Shown here: piece after piece, positions 44,063 to 52,962 of the stretch
Layout of the letters: the number at the start of each line of letters is the position of its first letter
How positions within the stretch are numbered: the first letter of the stretch is position 1
DNA from: Vacuolonema iberomarrocanum LEGE 07170
Lineage (GTDB): Bacteria; Cyanobacteriota; Cyanobacteriia; Elainellales; Elainellaceae
DNA: 64,000 bases
Assembly: GCA_015207365.1 (NCBI GenBank)
Contig: JADEXA010000014.1
Location: forward strand, 57,423 to 121,422
Reading direction: 5' to 3'
Position numbers and translations under genes: made by a program
Notes under the pieces: generated by a model
Databases searched by the model: none
Seen by the model: the letters and a program-made list of their open reading frames with translations, nothing else
Told to the model about the DNA's origin: nothing

Positions 44063-45610
44063 TTACTCAGCGGCTTTTTGGGATTGGAGGCAGCGGATAG
44101 CTTCTAGCATGCCCCGCGCTTTGTTCAGCGTTTCTTGGTACTCCGTTTCGGGAACCGAGTCAGCCACCAGCCCCGCACCGGCCTGCACCCGGATTTCGGA
44201 GGAACCGTCGGGTTGGTGACGCACAACCATGGTACGGATGGCGATCGCCGTATTCAACTGACCCTCAAAGTCATAGTAGCCATAGGCACCAGAGTAGATG
44301 CCCCGGCGACAACCCTCTAATTCATGAATGATCTCCATCGCACGGATTTTAGGCGCACCGCTGACCGTCCCGGCGGGGAAGGTGGCTTTGAGCAGCTCCC
44401 AGGCCGTCTTGCTAGGGGGCAACTGCCCCACCACATTACTGACAATATGCATGACATGGGAATAGCGCTCGATCACCATCAACTCATCCACCTGCACTGA
44501 GCCGATTTCGCACACCCGCCCCAGGTCGTTGCGCCCCAAGTCCACCAACATGACATGTTCTGCCACCTCTTTGGGGTCATTCAGCAAGTCCGTTGCCAAA
44601 GCGTCATCCTCCGAGGGCGTCGTGCCACGGGGGCGGGTTCCGGCGATGGGGCGCAGCGTTGCCAGCTTTTCCGCCACCTCGGGTACATTGTCTGCCTTCA
44701 CCATGACTTCGGGACTGGAGCCGATGATTTGCCAATCACCAAAGTGGAAATAGGCCATGTAGGGAGAGGGATTGATTAATCGCAGGGAGCGGTACAGGGC
44801 AAAGGGATCGCCTTGGTAAGAGGCCGTCAGCCGTTGGGAAACCACCACTTGGAAGATGTCGCCCGCCCGGATGTAGTCCTTGGCCTTTTCCACATTGGCG
44901 CAGAACTGCTCACGGGTGACGGTGCTTTGAAACGCGATGGGCGGTGTATGCGTATCCGTAGAAGGCGGCGTCCATTCCAACACCGTGTCCTTACCCGAGA
45001 GGGGCAGTTGCAGCTTGGCTACCATCTGACGGACGCGATCGCACGCCTGCTCATAGGCACTCTGCGCATCCGTTGTCTCCCGCAAATCCGCATAGGCAAC
45101 TGCCCAGATCTTGCGCTTCACCTGGTCAAAGATCAGCAGCTGATCCACCTGCATCCACAACCCATCCGGCAGATCGTCGTCGCCAGCCTCAAACACCGGA
45201 ACCCGTGGCTCGATCCAGCGAATCAGCTCATAGCCCCAGTAGCCAAACAACCCACCAATCCCAGGCGGGAGTTGGGGCACCGTAACGGGCTCATAGGGCT
45301 GCAAACAATCCGACAGCGCATCAAACGGATCTCCAGAAAACTGCTGCTGTGTCCCATTGCGGTAGGTTCGAATGCTGCGATCGCCGCGCGACTCCAACAC
45401 CCACACCGGATTGCACCCGACAAAGCTGTAGCGACCAATGCGATCGCCTCCTTCCACCGACTCCAGCAAAAAGCTGTAGGGCTGCCCTGCACAGACCTTA
45501 TACCAAGTCGAAACCGGAGTTTCCAGGTCAGCCACCCATTCCTGGTACACCGGAATGAAGTTGCCTGTCTCAGCCAGTCGAGCAAATTGGGTAAAGTCGG
45601 GAAGAATCAT
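44063..45610 (-). CDS. trpE: Anthranilate synthase component I
   Basis: Converts chorismate and glutamine-derived ammonia to anthranilate, first step of tryptophan synthesis. The 515-residue product has the N-terminal regulatory domain with LLESVEGGDRIGRYSFVG (Trp feedback site region), then the chorismate-binding core: GDIFQVVVSQRL, SPEVMVKADN, RPIAGTRPRG, LVDLGRNDLGRVCEIGSVQV, TFPAGTVSGAPKIRAMEII and IRVQAGAGLVADSVPE. Its glutamine amidotransferase partner (TrpG) is not in this window. It sits between psaD, which has its own terminator, and the DUF4129 operon. The 40 bases before the start are GGGATGA-rich tandem sequence. Confidence 0.95.
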   Translation of the reverse strand: MILPDFTQFARLAETGNFIPVYQEWVADLETPVSTWYKVCAGQPYSFLLESVEGGDRIGRYSFVGCNPVWVLESRGDRSIRTYRNGTQQQFSGDPFDALSDCLQPYEPVTVPQLPPGIGGLFGYWGYELIRWIEPRVPVFEAGDDDLPDGLWMQVDQLLIFDQVKRKIWAVAYADLRETTDAQSAYEQACDRVRQMVAKLQLPLSGKDTVLEWTPPSTDTHTPPIAFQSTVTREQFCANVEKAKDYIRAGDIFQVVVSQRLTASYQGDPFALYRSLRLINPSPYMAYFHFGDWQIIGSSPEVMVKADNVPEVAEKLATLRPIAGTRPRGTTPSEDDALATDLLNDPKEVAEHVMLVDLGRNDLGRVCEIGSVQVDELMVIERYSHVMHIVSNVVGQLPPSKTAWELLKATFPAGTVSGAPKIRAMEIIHELEGCRRGIYSGAYGYYDFEGQLNTAIAIRTMVVRHQPDGSSEIRVQAGAGLVADSVPETEYQETLNKARGMLEAIRCLQSQKAAE

Positions 45611-45627
45611 GAATGCGTAGATGGGTG

Positions 45628-45665
45628 GGTAAGGGGATGGGTGAATGAGGGGATGAGGGGATGAG
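45628..45665. repeat. GGGATGA-type tandem repeat upstream of trpE
   Basis: Seven-base units close to GGGATGA/GGGATGG occur in tandem (about 45630-45664). Heptamer repeats like this are common in cyanobacteria. It may affect trpE leader structure. Confidence 0.5.
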
Positions 45666-45730
45666 CTGCAGAAGTCATCCTACCTTTCTTCCCTCTATGT
45701 CCTTCGTGCCTCTGGGGTTCATTTAGATCA

Positions 45731-45756
45731 AAAAAAGGCGAGAAGCCTCGCCTTTT
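45731..45756 (-). terminator. Intrinsic terminator of psaD
   Basis: AAAAGGCGAG (45733-45742) pairs with CTCGCCTTTT (45747-45756); on the minus strand a run of seven T follows. It separates psaD from trpE. Confidence 0.85.
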
Positions 45757-45792
45757 GCCAATAATATCAATTTGTTAAAGACCAGCTAGCAC

Positions 45793-46221
45793 TTAGGGAT
45801 CGTAGGTCTCTTTGCCGCTGAACTTCACCTTCGCTGGCGAGGGGTTCTCGCCAATGCTGCGGGGAACGCTGTTGATAATTGGGCGACCTTCGTTCACCTT
45901 CTCAGGGAAGACCCCATCCGCAGGATGGAGGTACTGCATTTCCCCGTTGGGGTAGATTCGATAGATCTTGTAATCACTGATTTTTGGCTTGAACTTGGTG
46001 CGGAGCTGTGCGCCCAGGGCGAGGCACTGCTCTTTGCGAGCGAGATAAAGGAGGTTTTCTCCCTCATTCATCACCGCTGCGCCACCGGTTGGCATTTCAA
46101 AAACCTGCTCTTTCGAGCTTGTCCAAGTGATTGCGTATTTTTCTTCAACTTCAGCTTTTGTGAGCAGCCCACCAGTGCTGCCACCGAAAATAGGAGTTTG
46201 TCCAGTCAGTTCTTCTGCCAT
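45793..46221 (-). CDS. psaD: Photosystem I reaction centre subunit II (PsaD)
   Basis: Stromal subunit that docks ferredoxin onto photosystem I and stabilises PsaC. The 142-residue product matches the family throughout: [78 protein letters not shown] and [16 protein letters not shown]. Length is normal. A strong terminator follows, and a possible high-light regulatory site lies 167 bases upstream. Single-gene transcript. Confidence 0.97.
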   Translation of the reverse strand: MAEELTGQTPIFGGSTGGLLTKAEVEEKYAITWTSSKEQVFEMPTGGAAVMNEGENLLYLARKEQCLALGAQLRTKFKPKISDYKIYRIYPNGEMQYLHPADGVFPEKVNEGRPIINSVPRSIGENPSPAKVKFSGKETYDP

Positions 46222-46387
46222 GAAATTTTCCCTGAACAGTTTTCCTGGATGGTATCACCGGATTCTGGGGCAGATATGCGTTTGTTCAGGATCTGTTACA
46301 GTTCTTCGCGATCGCCCGCCATCTAGCTTCACCTAACTCCAGCAGAAAGCACGCGGATTTCCCTGACTTCAGGCGATCGCCGCATTT

Positions 46388-46403
46388 TGTGAACATTTGT
46401 AAT
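46388..46403 (-). promoter_or_regulatory. Candidate HLR1 (RpaB) box upstream of psaD
   Basis: On the minus strand the sequence ATTACAAATGTTCACA fits the HLR1 pattern of two G/TTTACA half-sites four bases apart, with one mismatch in each. HLR1/RpaB control of photosystem I genes is established in other cyanobacteria. Confidence 0.3.
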
Positions 46404-46454
46404 AAACCCCGCAAACCGTAAAGCGACGCCTGCGCGTTTGTGGCTGGCTCATCC

Positions 46455-48143
46455 CTAAAACTCTTCGTAGGGGCGCACCATCTGGAGTTTTCCCAACCCC
46501 AAGTCTTCGGAGGAGAGCGATCGCACTTCAAAGAACCCCATCATGTCTTTTAGGCCAGGGTTCCCTCGTGCTGCACCCGTGACTCCCCGCGCAATCACCA
46601 AGCCGCACTGTCCCTTGGTTTTCTTGCATCGGTCATCCCATTTACGCCGGGCTTCCACATGCACCGGGTCGTCTTCCTCAAATTCCCCAAACAACTGCAA
46701 ACTGCTATCCGCCAGCTGGAGAATGCCCAGGTCGTAACTCTGATCCCCAAAGGGGTCTTCCCCTGGGTTGAAGCAGATCCCTTGCAAGCCTCCCGCATCT
46801 TTCACCGCTTCGATCATCTCTAGCGCTTTCGGGCGTGTGGTCTGCACCAGAATGATGGGGAACCACTCCAGCTTTTTGGGCAGCTTGGCGTCTGATGCCT
46901 GGTGAAACTTCACGGTTTTGCGCAACTCTGACACCAGCGAAAAGGGTATCGCTCCCAGGCTATAAAACGCCTGGGGTGGCATCAGGGTGTCTTGCAAGAC
47001 GGCGCCCTCCTCCTCGATGAGTTGCTCCTCTAGCAACTGGGCTAGGGCTTCGGGCAGTTGCAGCGCATCCATCTCGTCATCCAGGTCATCCCCCATCAGC
47101 TCATCACCCATTTCTGCTAGCTCCTGGGCGATCGCGGGTTGCGTTGCCACCGTTACTGACACCTTCTTTCCCGACTCCATCGGATCATCGATGCGGTACC
47201 GCTTGCTGTGTTCGGGAAAGTGGCGGGTATCCATGCCCTGCAACTGGGTACTAAAAAAGCGGTGCAATGCCTGGAGAGCAACCCGCATAATGCTGGCATC
47301 TTCTTCGTAGGTAATGGATTGCATCCCTTCCAGCGGATGAATGCTGCCAAAGGTTGGTGTGATGGGCGGAATTTCGGGGGTCGCATGCCCGTTGGACTCG
47401 CTGTGATCCGGGTCGTAGGTGACAAAGAAGCAATCTTGCTGCATAAATGCGGCTTCTACATCTTCCTGGGATGTCCCCGACATCACCTGCTCTCGAAAGC
47501 GCTTGAGCGATTCCAGCGATCGATACATCAATAAGCCATATTCCATCCCCAACAAGCCCAGAATGGAAACATAGAGCGTATCGACATCGCGATAGTTGAG
47601 GCGCACGGAGAAGATTTTTTCTTCATCCAAATTTTCCCAGGGTGCATCCTGCCAAATTTCGTAGGCCAACTGCTCCAGCTGGTCGGCATGCTTTTCGGGG
47701 AGTTGGGGCGTGACTTTCCCGGCAAACTCCTGCAAGCTTTGAAAGATCTCGTCGATCAGCGGCAAATCGGCGGTGTACTCTACGGCGATATCGAGATCTT
47801 GCAACACGCCTCGCAGGAAGAATTGCATCTCGCGGTTGCAGACCAAAATACGCTGGGGTCGGGCGGGCTGCGCATGGGGACCTGTCGGGGTTTCCATGGC
47901 CTTGAGCAAGGTGCGCACAATGGCTTCGGGGCCAGCGTCGGAAGGAATCATGTCGATCGCCCGCACGGCTTCGTCTACCCCGTCGACCCACAGCACACAA
48001 TCTCCGGTCATGTCTGAACTGTCGCCGCCGAGCAATGGATTGCTGGCTTTGGAATTCAGTAAACGGCGATCGCCCTCCCAAACACTAGGAACCTGACGTA
48101 GTTTCAGGAGCCGACGACGAGTTGCAGGGGTCAAACTAGTCAT
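46455..48143 (-). CDS. Large cyanobacterial conserved protein of unknown function (562 aa)
   Basis: A soluble acidic protein with no signal or membrane segment. It may belong to the DUF6930 group, but I am not sure. Recognisable stretches are RLLKLRQVPSVWEGDRRLL at the start, LWVDGVDEAVRAIDMIPSDA, EILQDLDIAVEYTADLPLID-type sequence near 110-130, a long acidic linker (MGDDLDDEMDALQLPEALAQ), FSLVSELRKTVKFHQ, and near the C-terminus DRCKKTKGQCGLVIARGVTG. ATG at 48143 (MTSLTP) follows an upstream in-frame TTG. The full open frame, codon use and HIP1 content support a real gene. It is next to psaD, but no functional link can be shown. Confidence 0.7.
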   Translation of the reverse strand: MTSLTPATRRRLLKLRQVPSVWEGDRRLLNSKASNPLLGGDSSDMTGDCVLWVDGVDEAVRAIDMIPSDAGPEAIVRTLLKAMETPTGPHAQPARPQRILVCNREMQFFLRGVLQDLDIAVEYTADLPLIDEIFQSLQEFAGKVTPQLPEKHADQLEQLAYEIWQDAPWENLDEEKIFSVRLNYRDVDTLYVSILGLLGMEYGLLMYRSLESLKRFREQVMSGTSQEDVEAAFMQQDCFFVTYDPDHSESNGHATPEIPPITPTFGSIHPLEGMQSITYEEDASIMRVALQALHRFFSTQLQGMDTRHFPEHSKRYRIDDPMESGKKVSVTVATQPAIAQELAEMGDELMGDDLDDEMDALQLPEALAQLLEEQLIEEEGAVLQDTLMPPQAFYSLGAIPFSLVSELRKTVKFHQASDAKLPKKLEWFPIILVQTTRPKALEMIEAVKDAGGLQGICFNPGEDPFGDQSYDLGILQLADSSLQLFGEFEEDDPVHVEARRKWDDRCKKTKGQCGLVIARGVTGAARGNPGLKDMMGFFEVRSLSSEDLGLGKLQMVRPYEEF

Positions 48144-48695
48144 ATGCAAATTCCAACGCTTTCAAACAGCTACCAATGCAGTGGCCAAGGGATGCGGGCA
48201 ATCCAGCCACTCAGATCAGTAATGAATCAGATTGGCAAAAATGGAAGGGAACTAATAAGAAACGTAATAGAAATGTCTAAGAAACGGGAGGAAGCCAAGC
48301 GATCGCAAATATTGCCAAATGAAAGACAGGCAGGTTTATAAAACCCCTATATATTTTGATCAGGCCATATCTATAAGGCATTTCAGGCGATCGCGCTACC
48401 CAACATCGCCCGCGTTCTCAGCATCTCTTAGCACATTATCTTCCCGTTGTATCCCCTTAATTATCTCTTTAATACATCGCATATCTTCAATCTATCGAAA
48501 CTTAGGGATCTCGGTTGTTTACATTACTTATCCGCTAGGATCGACTATATATCGCTAGCAGGCTAACCTAATCTATAGAGAAGGAGAGAAGGCCTTACAG
48601 CATTGCGGCCCTGATTGGCTTCCTACCCATTTGAAGTCCCAGAGGGCAGATAAGCAAACCTATCACCAGGATTTTCAAAGGAGACCTCGAAATCT
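48144..48695. other. 552-base divergent intergenic region
   Basis: A+T-rich with no credible gene; short frames at 48144-48558 lack family-like sequence. It contains promoters for the flanking divergent genes. Confidence 0.45.
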
Positions 48696-49052
48696 ATGAC
48701 ACAAGTAGCAACAACCCCACCACGCGGAATCATGATGACCGATATGGCTGTTGCCCAGGTGAAGGCTCTGCGCGAGAAGCAGGGTAAAGATCTTTGCCTC
48801 CGGGTTGGTGTTCGCCAAGGCGGCTGCTCTGGGATGTCTTACACCATGGATTTTGCAGATCCCAGTAGCATTCAGCCCACCGATGAAGTCTTTGACTATG
48901 ATGGCTTCAAAGTCGTTTGCGATCCCAAGAGCATGCTTTACCTCTATGGCATGGCACTCGACTACAGCGATGCGATGATCGGTGGCGGCTTCCAGTTCAC
49001 GAACCCCAACGCCAGCCAGACATGCGGCTGTGGTAAGTCCTTTTCTTCATAG
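48696..49052 (+). CDS. HesB/IscA/SufA family iron-sulfur carrier
   Basis: A-type carrier that holds a Fe-S cluster or iron during cofactor assembly. The 118-residue product has the three conserved cysteines: Cys44 in QGGCSGMSY and Cys110/Cys112 in [23 protein letters not shown] before the pair is diagnostic. A perfect AAAGGAGA ribosome site precedes ATG 48696. It could be the cyanobacterial SufA or IscA type; no suf operon is adjacent. An intrinsic terminator follows. Confidence 0.93.
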   Translation: MTQVATTPPRGIMMTDMAVAQVKALREKQGKDLCLRVGVRQGGCSGMSYTMDFADPSSIQPTDEVFDYDGFKVVCDPKSMLYLYGMALDYSDAMIGGGFQFTNPNASQTCGCGKSFSS

Positions 49053-49086
49053 GGCTGCGTAGGGTAACTTGATCTATTCATCTGCA

Positions 49087-49129
49087 AACCAACTGGTATA
49101 GGATTGATGCCAGTTGGTTTTGTTTTGTC
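49087..49129 (+). terminator. Intrinsic terminator after the A-type carrier gene
   Basis: AACCAACTGG (49087-49096) pairs with CCAGTTGGTT (49110-49119), followed by TTTGTTTTG. Confidence 0.8.
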
Positions 49130-49174
49130 TATCGGAAAGAACGTTTGCGACCGTAGCATTCGTTGTCCTACTCG

Positions 49175-49221
49175 ATATTTTTTGTGAAATGCTTGCTGAG
49201 CAAGCATTTCACAAAAAATAT
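49175..49221. repeat. Perfect 23-bp-arm palindrome
   Basis: Arms 49175-49197 (ATATTTTTTGTGAAATGCTT start) and 49199-49221 are perfect complements around one base. Its outer context does not show the three family ends. It lies between the convergent Fe-S carrier and histidine kinase genes. Confidence 0.8.
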
Positions 49222-49286
49222 TGAGGGTTTTCTACTCGGGTTTGGTACCAGCGCTTGACCTGCGCTCCGCTTCATTGGAAACGGCA

Positions 49287-51107
49287 TCAGCTCGCTTCAC
49301 GGCGATCGATCATCGAGCATTTGCGATCGCTCAACCGAAGCGGAAGCTGGATATTGAACGTTGTTCCTTGGCCTTCGGTCGACCATAGATCGATAGAGCC
49401 CAGGTGCTTTTTCACAATAATTTCGTAGCTAATAGACATCCCCAAACCCGTCCCTTTACCAATGGGTTTGGTGGTAAAGAAGGGATCAAAAATCTTGGCC
49501 TGAGTCATCTCAGACATGCCGCTCCCATTATCCGTAATGTTGATGCAGACCTGCCCATCTTGCCACTGCGTTTGCAGTTTGATGGTTGGCTTCCAGGGGC
49601 CTTTCCACGCAATGTTCTCAGAGCCCTGCGTGGATCGTTCGTGAGCGCAGCGATCGTCCAGTGCATCAATGGCATTCGCCAGAATATTCATAAACACCTG
49701 GTTGAGATGCCCCGGATGACATTCAACCGTGGGAAGGGTGCCATAGTCTTTGATGACTTCGATTGCAGGGCGATTGTGCTGGGCCTTGAGGCGACTACCC
49801 AAAATGACCAGCGTGCTATCAATACCCTCGTGCAGGTCCACAGATTTGATCTCGGCTTCATCCAATCGAGAAAAGATACGGAGGGACAAGACGATGCTGC
49901 GAATGCGTTCAGCTCCCACATTCAGTGAGGCCAGCAGCTTAGGTAAATCCTGGCGTAAAAAGTCTAAATCAATCGTTTCTCGATACGCTCGGATTGGTTC
50001 TGTGCACTGCGGACAGTCCTGTTCATAGAGTTCAATCAGGGTGAGCAACTGATGAACATATTGTTTGACATAGTCGATGTTGCCATAGATAAAACTGACG
50101 GGGTTGTTGATCTCGTGGGCAACACCCGCCACCATTTGGCCCAAAGATGACATCTTTTCGGTTTGCACCAATTGGATCTGGGTGCGCCGCAACATGGCCA
50201 GGGTTTGCTCAAGCGTTTCGGTTTGACGATTTGCTTCGGTGGCGGATTGCTCCAGGGCTTTTGTGCGTTGCGACACTTGTTCGATGAGTGCATTGAACGA
50301 TCGCGACAACATCCCAATTTCATCATCGGAGGCGACGCTGACCTTGGCATCAAAGCTGGCATCTTTGGCCGCGTGTTGGGCTACCTGGGTCAACTCTTCC
50401 AATGGTTTGGCGATCGCCCGTGTTGCTCTCCAGGCCATGATCCCTGCAACTGTCGACGAGCCTAGAATGCTGAGTACAATGATCAGCTTTTCTAATCCTT
50501 GAGCCGCTTCGAGTGCTTCGCTTGCCTGGTATTCTTGCACCTGCGCTGCGTCAATGATCCTGGAAAGTTGGGCATGCAGCAGATCTAGGGCGAGCGCATC
50601 ATCACTAATGGCAAAATCACGTAGTTGCTGCTGGAGAGTAGCCACGTCTTCAGTCTTCGGTGGTGCCAGCTTCTGAACATCAACGTGATAGCGCATCAGG
50701 CGCTGTGTGTAGAGCTGAATGAGCTGCGAGACCGTCTCTGGTGGAGCGGCCAACCAAGAGGGATCGCTATTTAGAAACTCTTCCAGCTCTTGCTGAAGTG
50801 CTTCAATGCGAATCAGGTTGGCTTGCATTTGGATATATTGCGTTTCAAAGCGCTGACTCCCCGCATCCAGCAAACTGAGACGCGTGCTATAAAGTTGAAA
50901 CGCTTCGGCTTCCCGCTCGAAATCCTCCAGTAGCTGGGACTGGCGCTGGGCATCTTCGAGCTGGGTGATCCCACGTCCCTGATAGTAGTCAGCAACAATG
51001 AGACCCACAAGCGAGCCGAAAAAACCAATGGCGATCGCCACACCGTAGCCATAGCCAATCTTCTGATAGATTTTCCAGTGTTTAAAAAGGGGTTGAAAAA
51101 ATGTCAT
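49287..51107 (-). CDS. Membrane sensor histidine kinase with HAMP domain
   Basis: A 606-residue transmembrane sensor. Helices at about 18-40 and 207-230 bracket a mostly helical periplasmic domain. A HAMP domain (about 230-285) is followed by a coiled coil and HisKA with the phospho-His at 331 (MVAGVAHEINNPVSFIYGN). The ATPase domain has IRSIVLSLRIFSRLDEAEIK, QVFMNILANAIDALDD, ITDNGSGMSEMTQAKIFDPF and GKGTGLGMSISYEIIVKK. The signal is unknown. No response regulator is adjacent. Confidence 0.92.
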   Translation of the reverse strand: MTFFQPLFKHWKIYQKIGYGYGVAIAIGFFGSLVGLIVADYYQGRGITQLEDAQRQSQLLEDFEREAEAFQLYSTRLSLLDAGSQRFETQYIQMQANLIRIEALQQELEEFLNSDPSWLAAPPETVSQLIQLYTQRLMRYHVDVQKLAPPKTEDVATLQQQLRDFAISDDALALDLLHAQLSRIIDAAQVQEYQASEALEAAQGLEKLIIVLSILGSSTVAGIMAWRATRAIAKPLEELTQVAQHAAKDASFDAKVSVASDDEIGMLSRSFNALIEQVSQRTKALEQSATEANRQTETLEQTLAMLRRTQIQLVQTEKMSSLGQMVAGVAHEINNPVSFIYGNIDYVKQYVHQLLTLIELYEQDCPQCTEPIRAYRETIDLDFLRQDLPKLLASLNVGAERIRSIVLSLRIFSRLDEAEIKSVDLHEGIDSTLVILGSRLKAQHNRPAIEVIKDYGTLPTVECHPGHLNQVFMNILANAIDALDDRCAHERSTQGSENIAWKGPWKPTIKLQTQWQDGQVCINITDNGSGMSEMTQAKIFDPFFTTKPIGKGTGLGMSISYEIIVKKHLGSIDLWSTEGQGTTFNIQLPLRLSDRKCSMIDRREAS

Positions 51108-51560
51108 ATCTTACGACAGCAAAAATAGCCGAGTAACCGCTGCAGGAAATGACCGATGGGAAAACACATATGTCAGATTAAACGAGCCCTCCGCCGTAAC
51201 TGGAGGAGGCAAAAAATGAGCGAAATGTGCAGCTAAAGAGCTGAGATGCAAATGGGTAGAATGCAGCCCTATGTAGAAAGGCAATGGGAGATGTCAGAAA
51301 ACATACGTCCACCATTGCATTCCCTGAATAAGTTTTCCTGGTTCAAGCGAGCCTAATTAGACCACCGTCGAATGTGTGACTTTTAACTTTAATTAAACGA
51401 TCTAAATGATCGTCAATGATCTTACTAAACAATCAGCAATGATCTTAGCTTTACCTGAAAACGAGGTGGTGTCAAATCATACGGTTGCGATCCTGAGGAT
51501 GCAGGAGGATCGTAACGCTCACTTCATGTTGATGAAGCATCTGTACGTGGAGTGCTGGTC

Positions 51561-51655
51561 TCAAATCCAGTTGAAAACCCAACTATTGTTTGTGTCCGCT
51601 GCAAAGTAGCGGACACAAACAATAGTTGGGTTTTACGGCTATTTAGCCGGATTTG
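51561..51655. repeat. Nested inverted repeat, ATATCAAATCCGGTT family
   Basis: TCTCAAATCCAGTTG on the left and ATTTAGCCGGATTTG on the right enclose perfect arms 51574-51600 and 51608-51634 (AAAACCCAACTATTGTTTGT start). Arms differ from the 4959 and 31655 copies, but each is self-complementary. Confidence 0.8.
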
Positions 51656-51658
51656 CTC

Positions 51659-51727
51659 AGGACTTACGCAGTGTGTTGATTTTGTGGCCGCGACGCGGCC
51701 ACAAAATCAACACACTGCGTAAGTCCT
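51659..51727. repeat. 69-base perfect palindrome, AGGACTTACGCA family
   Basis: Arms 51659-51692 and 51694-51727 are exact reverse complements over 34 bases around one A. This is the most intact copy of the family and shows that the full element ends in AGGACTTACGCA on both sides. Confidence 0.9.
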
Positions 51728-51752
51728 ATTGATGTGACTTGTGGGGATAGGG

Positions 51753-51998
51753 TTAATCCCATTCCCATTCCCACTCCAGCTCACCGGATTGAATCGGAAC
51801 TAGGACGCGATCGCTGACCAATTCCAACTCGTACACTGCAATCTCTCGATGGCTATACATCTGGGACTTAATCTCTTCGATTTCGTACTTCGTCACCTTG
51901 CCATCGGCGATCGCGCGTTCTACAACAATTTCCAAGCGCTGCAAGTGATGGTGATCTTCAGTCGTCAGTTGTCGGGGAGTATAACGAATGATTTGCAT
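51753..51998 (-). CDS. Small conserved hypothetical protein (81 aa)
   Basis: ATG 51998 opens MQIIRYTPRQLTTEDHHHLQ; the longer frame to 52190 only overlaps crcB and is rejected. It is one helical unit (LQRLEIVVERAIADGKVTKY; EIEEIKSQMYSHREIAVYEL) with a striking acidic-aromatic tail ELEWEWEWD. I know no function. It starts 55 bases after the crcB stop on the same strand, so it may be cotranscribed. The stop codon lies 25 bases from the palindrome at 51659. Confidence 0.6.
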   Translation of the reverse strand: MQIIRYTPRQLTTEDHHHLQRLEIVVERAIADGKVTKYEIEEIKSQMYSHREIAVYELELVSDRVLVPIQSGELEWEWEWD

Positions 51999-52053
51999 AC
52001 TAGTCTTCTCAAATAGCGACAGCAGTATTTGCAGTTCGATCAGTGTGCAGGAG

Positions 52054-52455
52054 TCAGAGGGATTGCCCCCACCGTGCCAGGCTGACACCCAGGTAAACGC
52101 AGGGAAGCGCAGCAACGGCACTGCCCAGCCAGTAGGCGATCGCCCGTCCGGTTTGTGCGCTTTGCAGGAGGGCAAAGGTTTCCAGACCATAGGTCGAAAA
52201 CGTCGTGTAGGAGCCCATAAACCCCGTCACCAGTAGCAATTTGACGTCCGGAGACAAGCTTGTCAGTTGCGCTCCCAACAGCGTTGTGACAAACCCGATG
52301 CCGATACATCCTGTCAGGTTAATCACAAATGTCCCGAGCGGAAAGGTTGTGGTGAACAGTAGGTTGAACAGCAGGGTAACGAAATATCGACTCAGTGCTC
52401 CAAACACGGCTCCCAGGCTGATGGCGATCGCACCTCTCATCCCTAAATCCAGCAT
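52054..52455 (-). CDS. crcB: Fluoride efflux channel CrcB/FluC
   Basis: Small dimeric membrane channel that exports fluoride. The 133-residue product has four helices and the conserved GALSRY (residues 18-23), FPLGTFVINLTGCIGIGF, TGFMGSYTTFSTYGLET (the Na-site and Phe-box region) and an end in VYLGVSLARW. The usual G-N-L-x-G motif reads NLTGC. ATG at 52455 has AGGAGG immediately upstream. I looked for a fluoride riboswitch in the leader and did not see the expected fold. Confidence 0.9.
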   Translation of the reverse strand: MLDLGMRGAIAISLGAVFGALSRYFVTLLFNLLFTTTFPLGTFVINLTGCIGIGFVTTLLGAQLTSLSPDVKLLLVTGFMGSYTTFSTYGLETFALLQSAQTGRAIAYWLGSAVAALPCVYLGVSLARWGQSL

Positions 52456-52496
52456 TCGACCTCCTTAAAAAACGGTTACATCATCTCCAATCACCA

Positions 52497-52577
52497 GGAC
52501 TTAGGCATGTTGTTGGTGTTGTGGCTGTGTCGCAACATCAACGCAGTTACTCAGGATGAGGCAAGTTCTGCGTACGC
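52497..52577. repeat. Degenerate AGGACTTACGCA-family element
   Basis: CAGGACTTAGGCATGTTGTT, an eroded hairpin (GTTGTGG...CAACATCAAC) and CTCAGGATGAGGCAAGTTC. Much of the left arm is lost. Confidence 0.65.
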
Positions 52578-52723
52578 CCTGATCCAGTGCAATCTTTGGA
52601 AGAGTAGCCTGGATTTTAAGGTGAGCGTTGAATTGCAGGATTTTCTAAATATCAGTCAGCAAAACCTAAGATTTTCCATGAAACGCGGTTTAGGATCGTT
52701 GTCTAAGGTTATTTTGGTGGCCG

Positions 52724-52831
52724 ATGTATCTTCCGATCCCCAGTACTCCTGAAGAATGGACGACCGTGATGGTGTTTATGGCGTTTGTTGGTTTCATCGC
52801 ATGGCAGGTGTTCAATACACGCCCTCGCTAG
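52724..52831 (+). CDS. Candidate 35-residue single-pass membrane protein
   Basis: ATG 52724 encodes MYLPIPSTPEEWTTVMVFMA followed by FVGFIAWQVFNTRPR. It has a short lumen-side stretch, one hydrophobic helix (about 14-28) and a positively charged end, the layout of tiny thylakoid subunits. GGTGG 3-7 bases upstream may serve as a ribosome site. I cannot match it to a known PsaX, PsbX, PetN or similar subunit. The charge pattern (acidic before, basic after the helix) supports a real gene. It precedes ppk2 on the same strand. Confidence 0.4.
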   Translation: MYLPIPSTPEEWTTVMVFMAFVGFIAWQVFNTRPR

Positions 52832-52962
52832 CGCCACACCCTCGGCACCACGCGCCAAAAATTAAGAGAGGGTTAATGAATACGCTGTGGGCGATCGCAC
52901 CCCCCTAAGATTGCCCTATCTTGCGACCCTTCGTTCCAGACTGAAGACTCTGGCATTGGCTT

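Larger units (their letters stand above)
51108..51752. other. 645-base intergenic region with two palindromic elements
   Basis: The left 440 bases are A+T-rich without a credible gene and include the kinase promoter region. The right 200 bases hold the elements at 51561 and 51659. A frame at 51406-51609 runs into the repeat and is rejected. Confidence 0.5.
52456..52962. other. 507-base divergent region with a repeat and mini-ORF
   Basis: Contains the crcB leader, a decayed repeat (52497-52577) and the 35-codon ORF at 52724. No other gene was seen. Confidence 0.5.

Noticed and set aside
51406..51609. 67-codon plus-strand frame
   Set aside because: It ends in the arm of the 51574 palindrome and has no ribosome site.
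51753..52190. 145-codon version of the small gene after crcB
   Set aside because: The extra N-terminus only overlaps crcB; ATG 51998 is a better start.
52456..52520. Fluoride riboswitch upstream of crcB
   Set aside because: GATGATG-like bases occur, but the expected pseudoknot sequence is absent.
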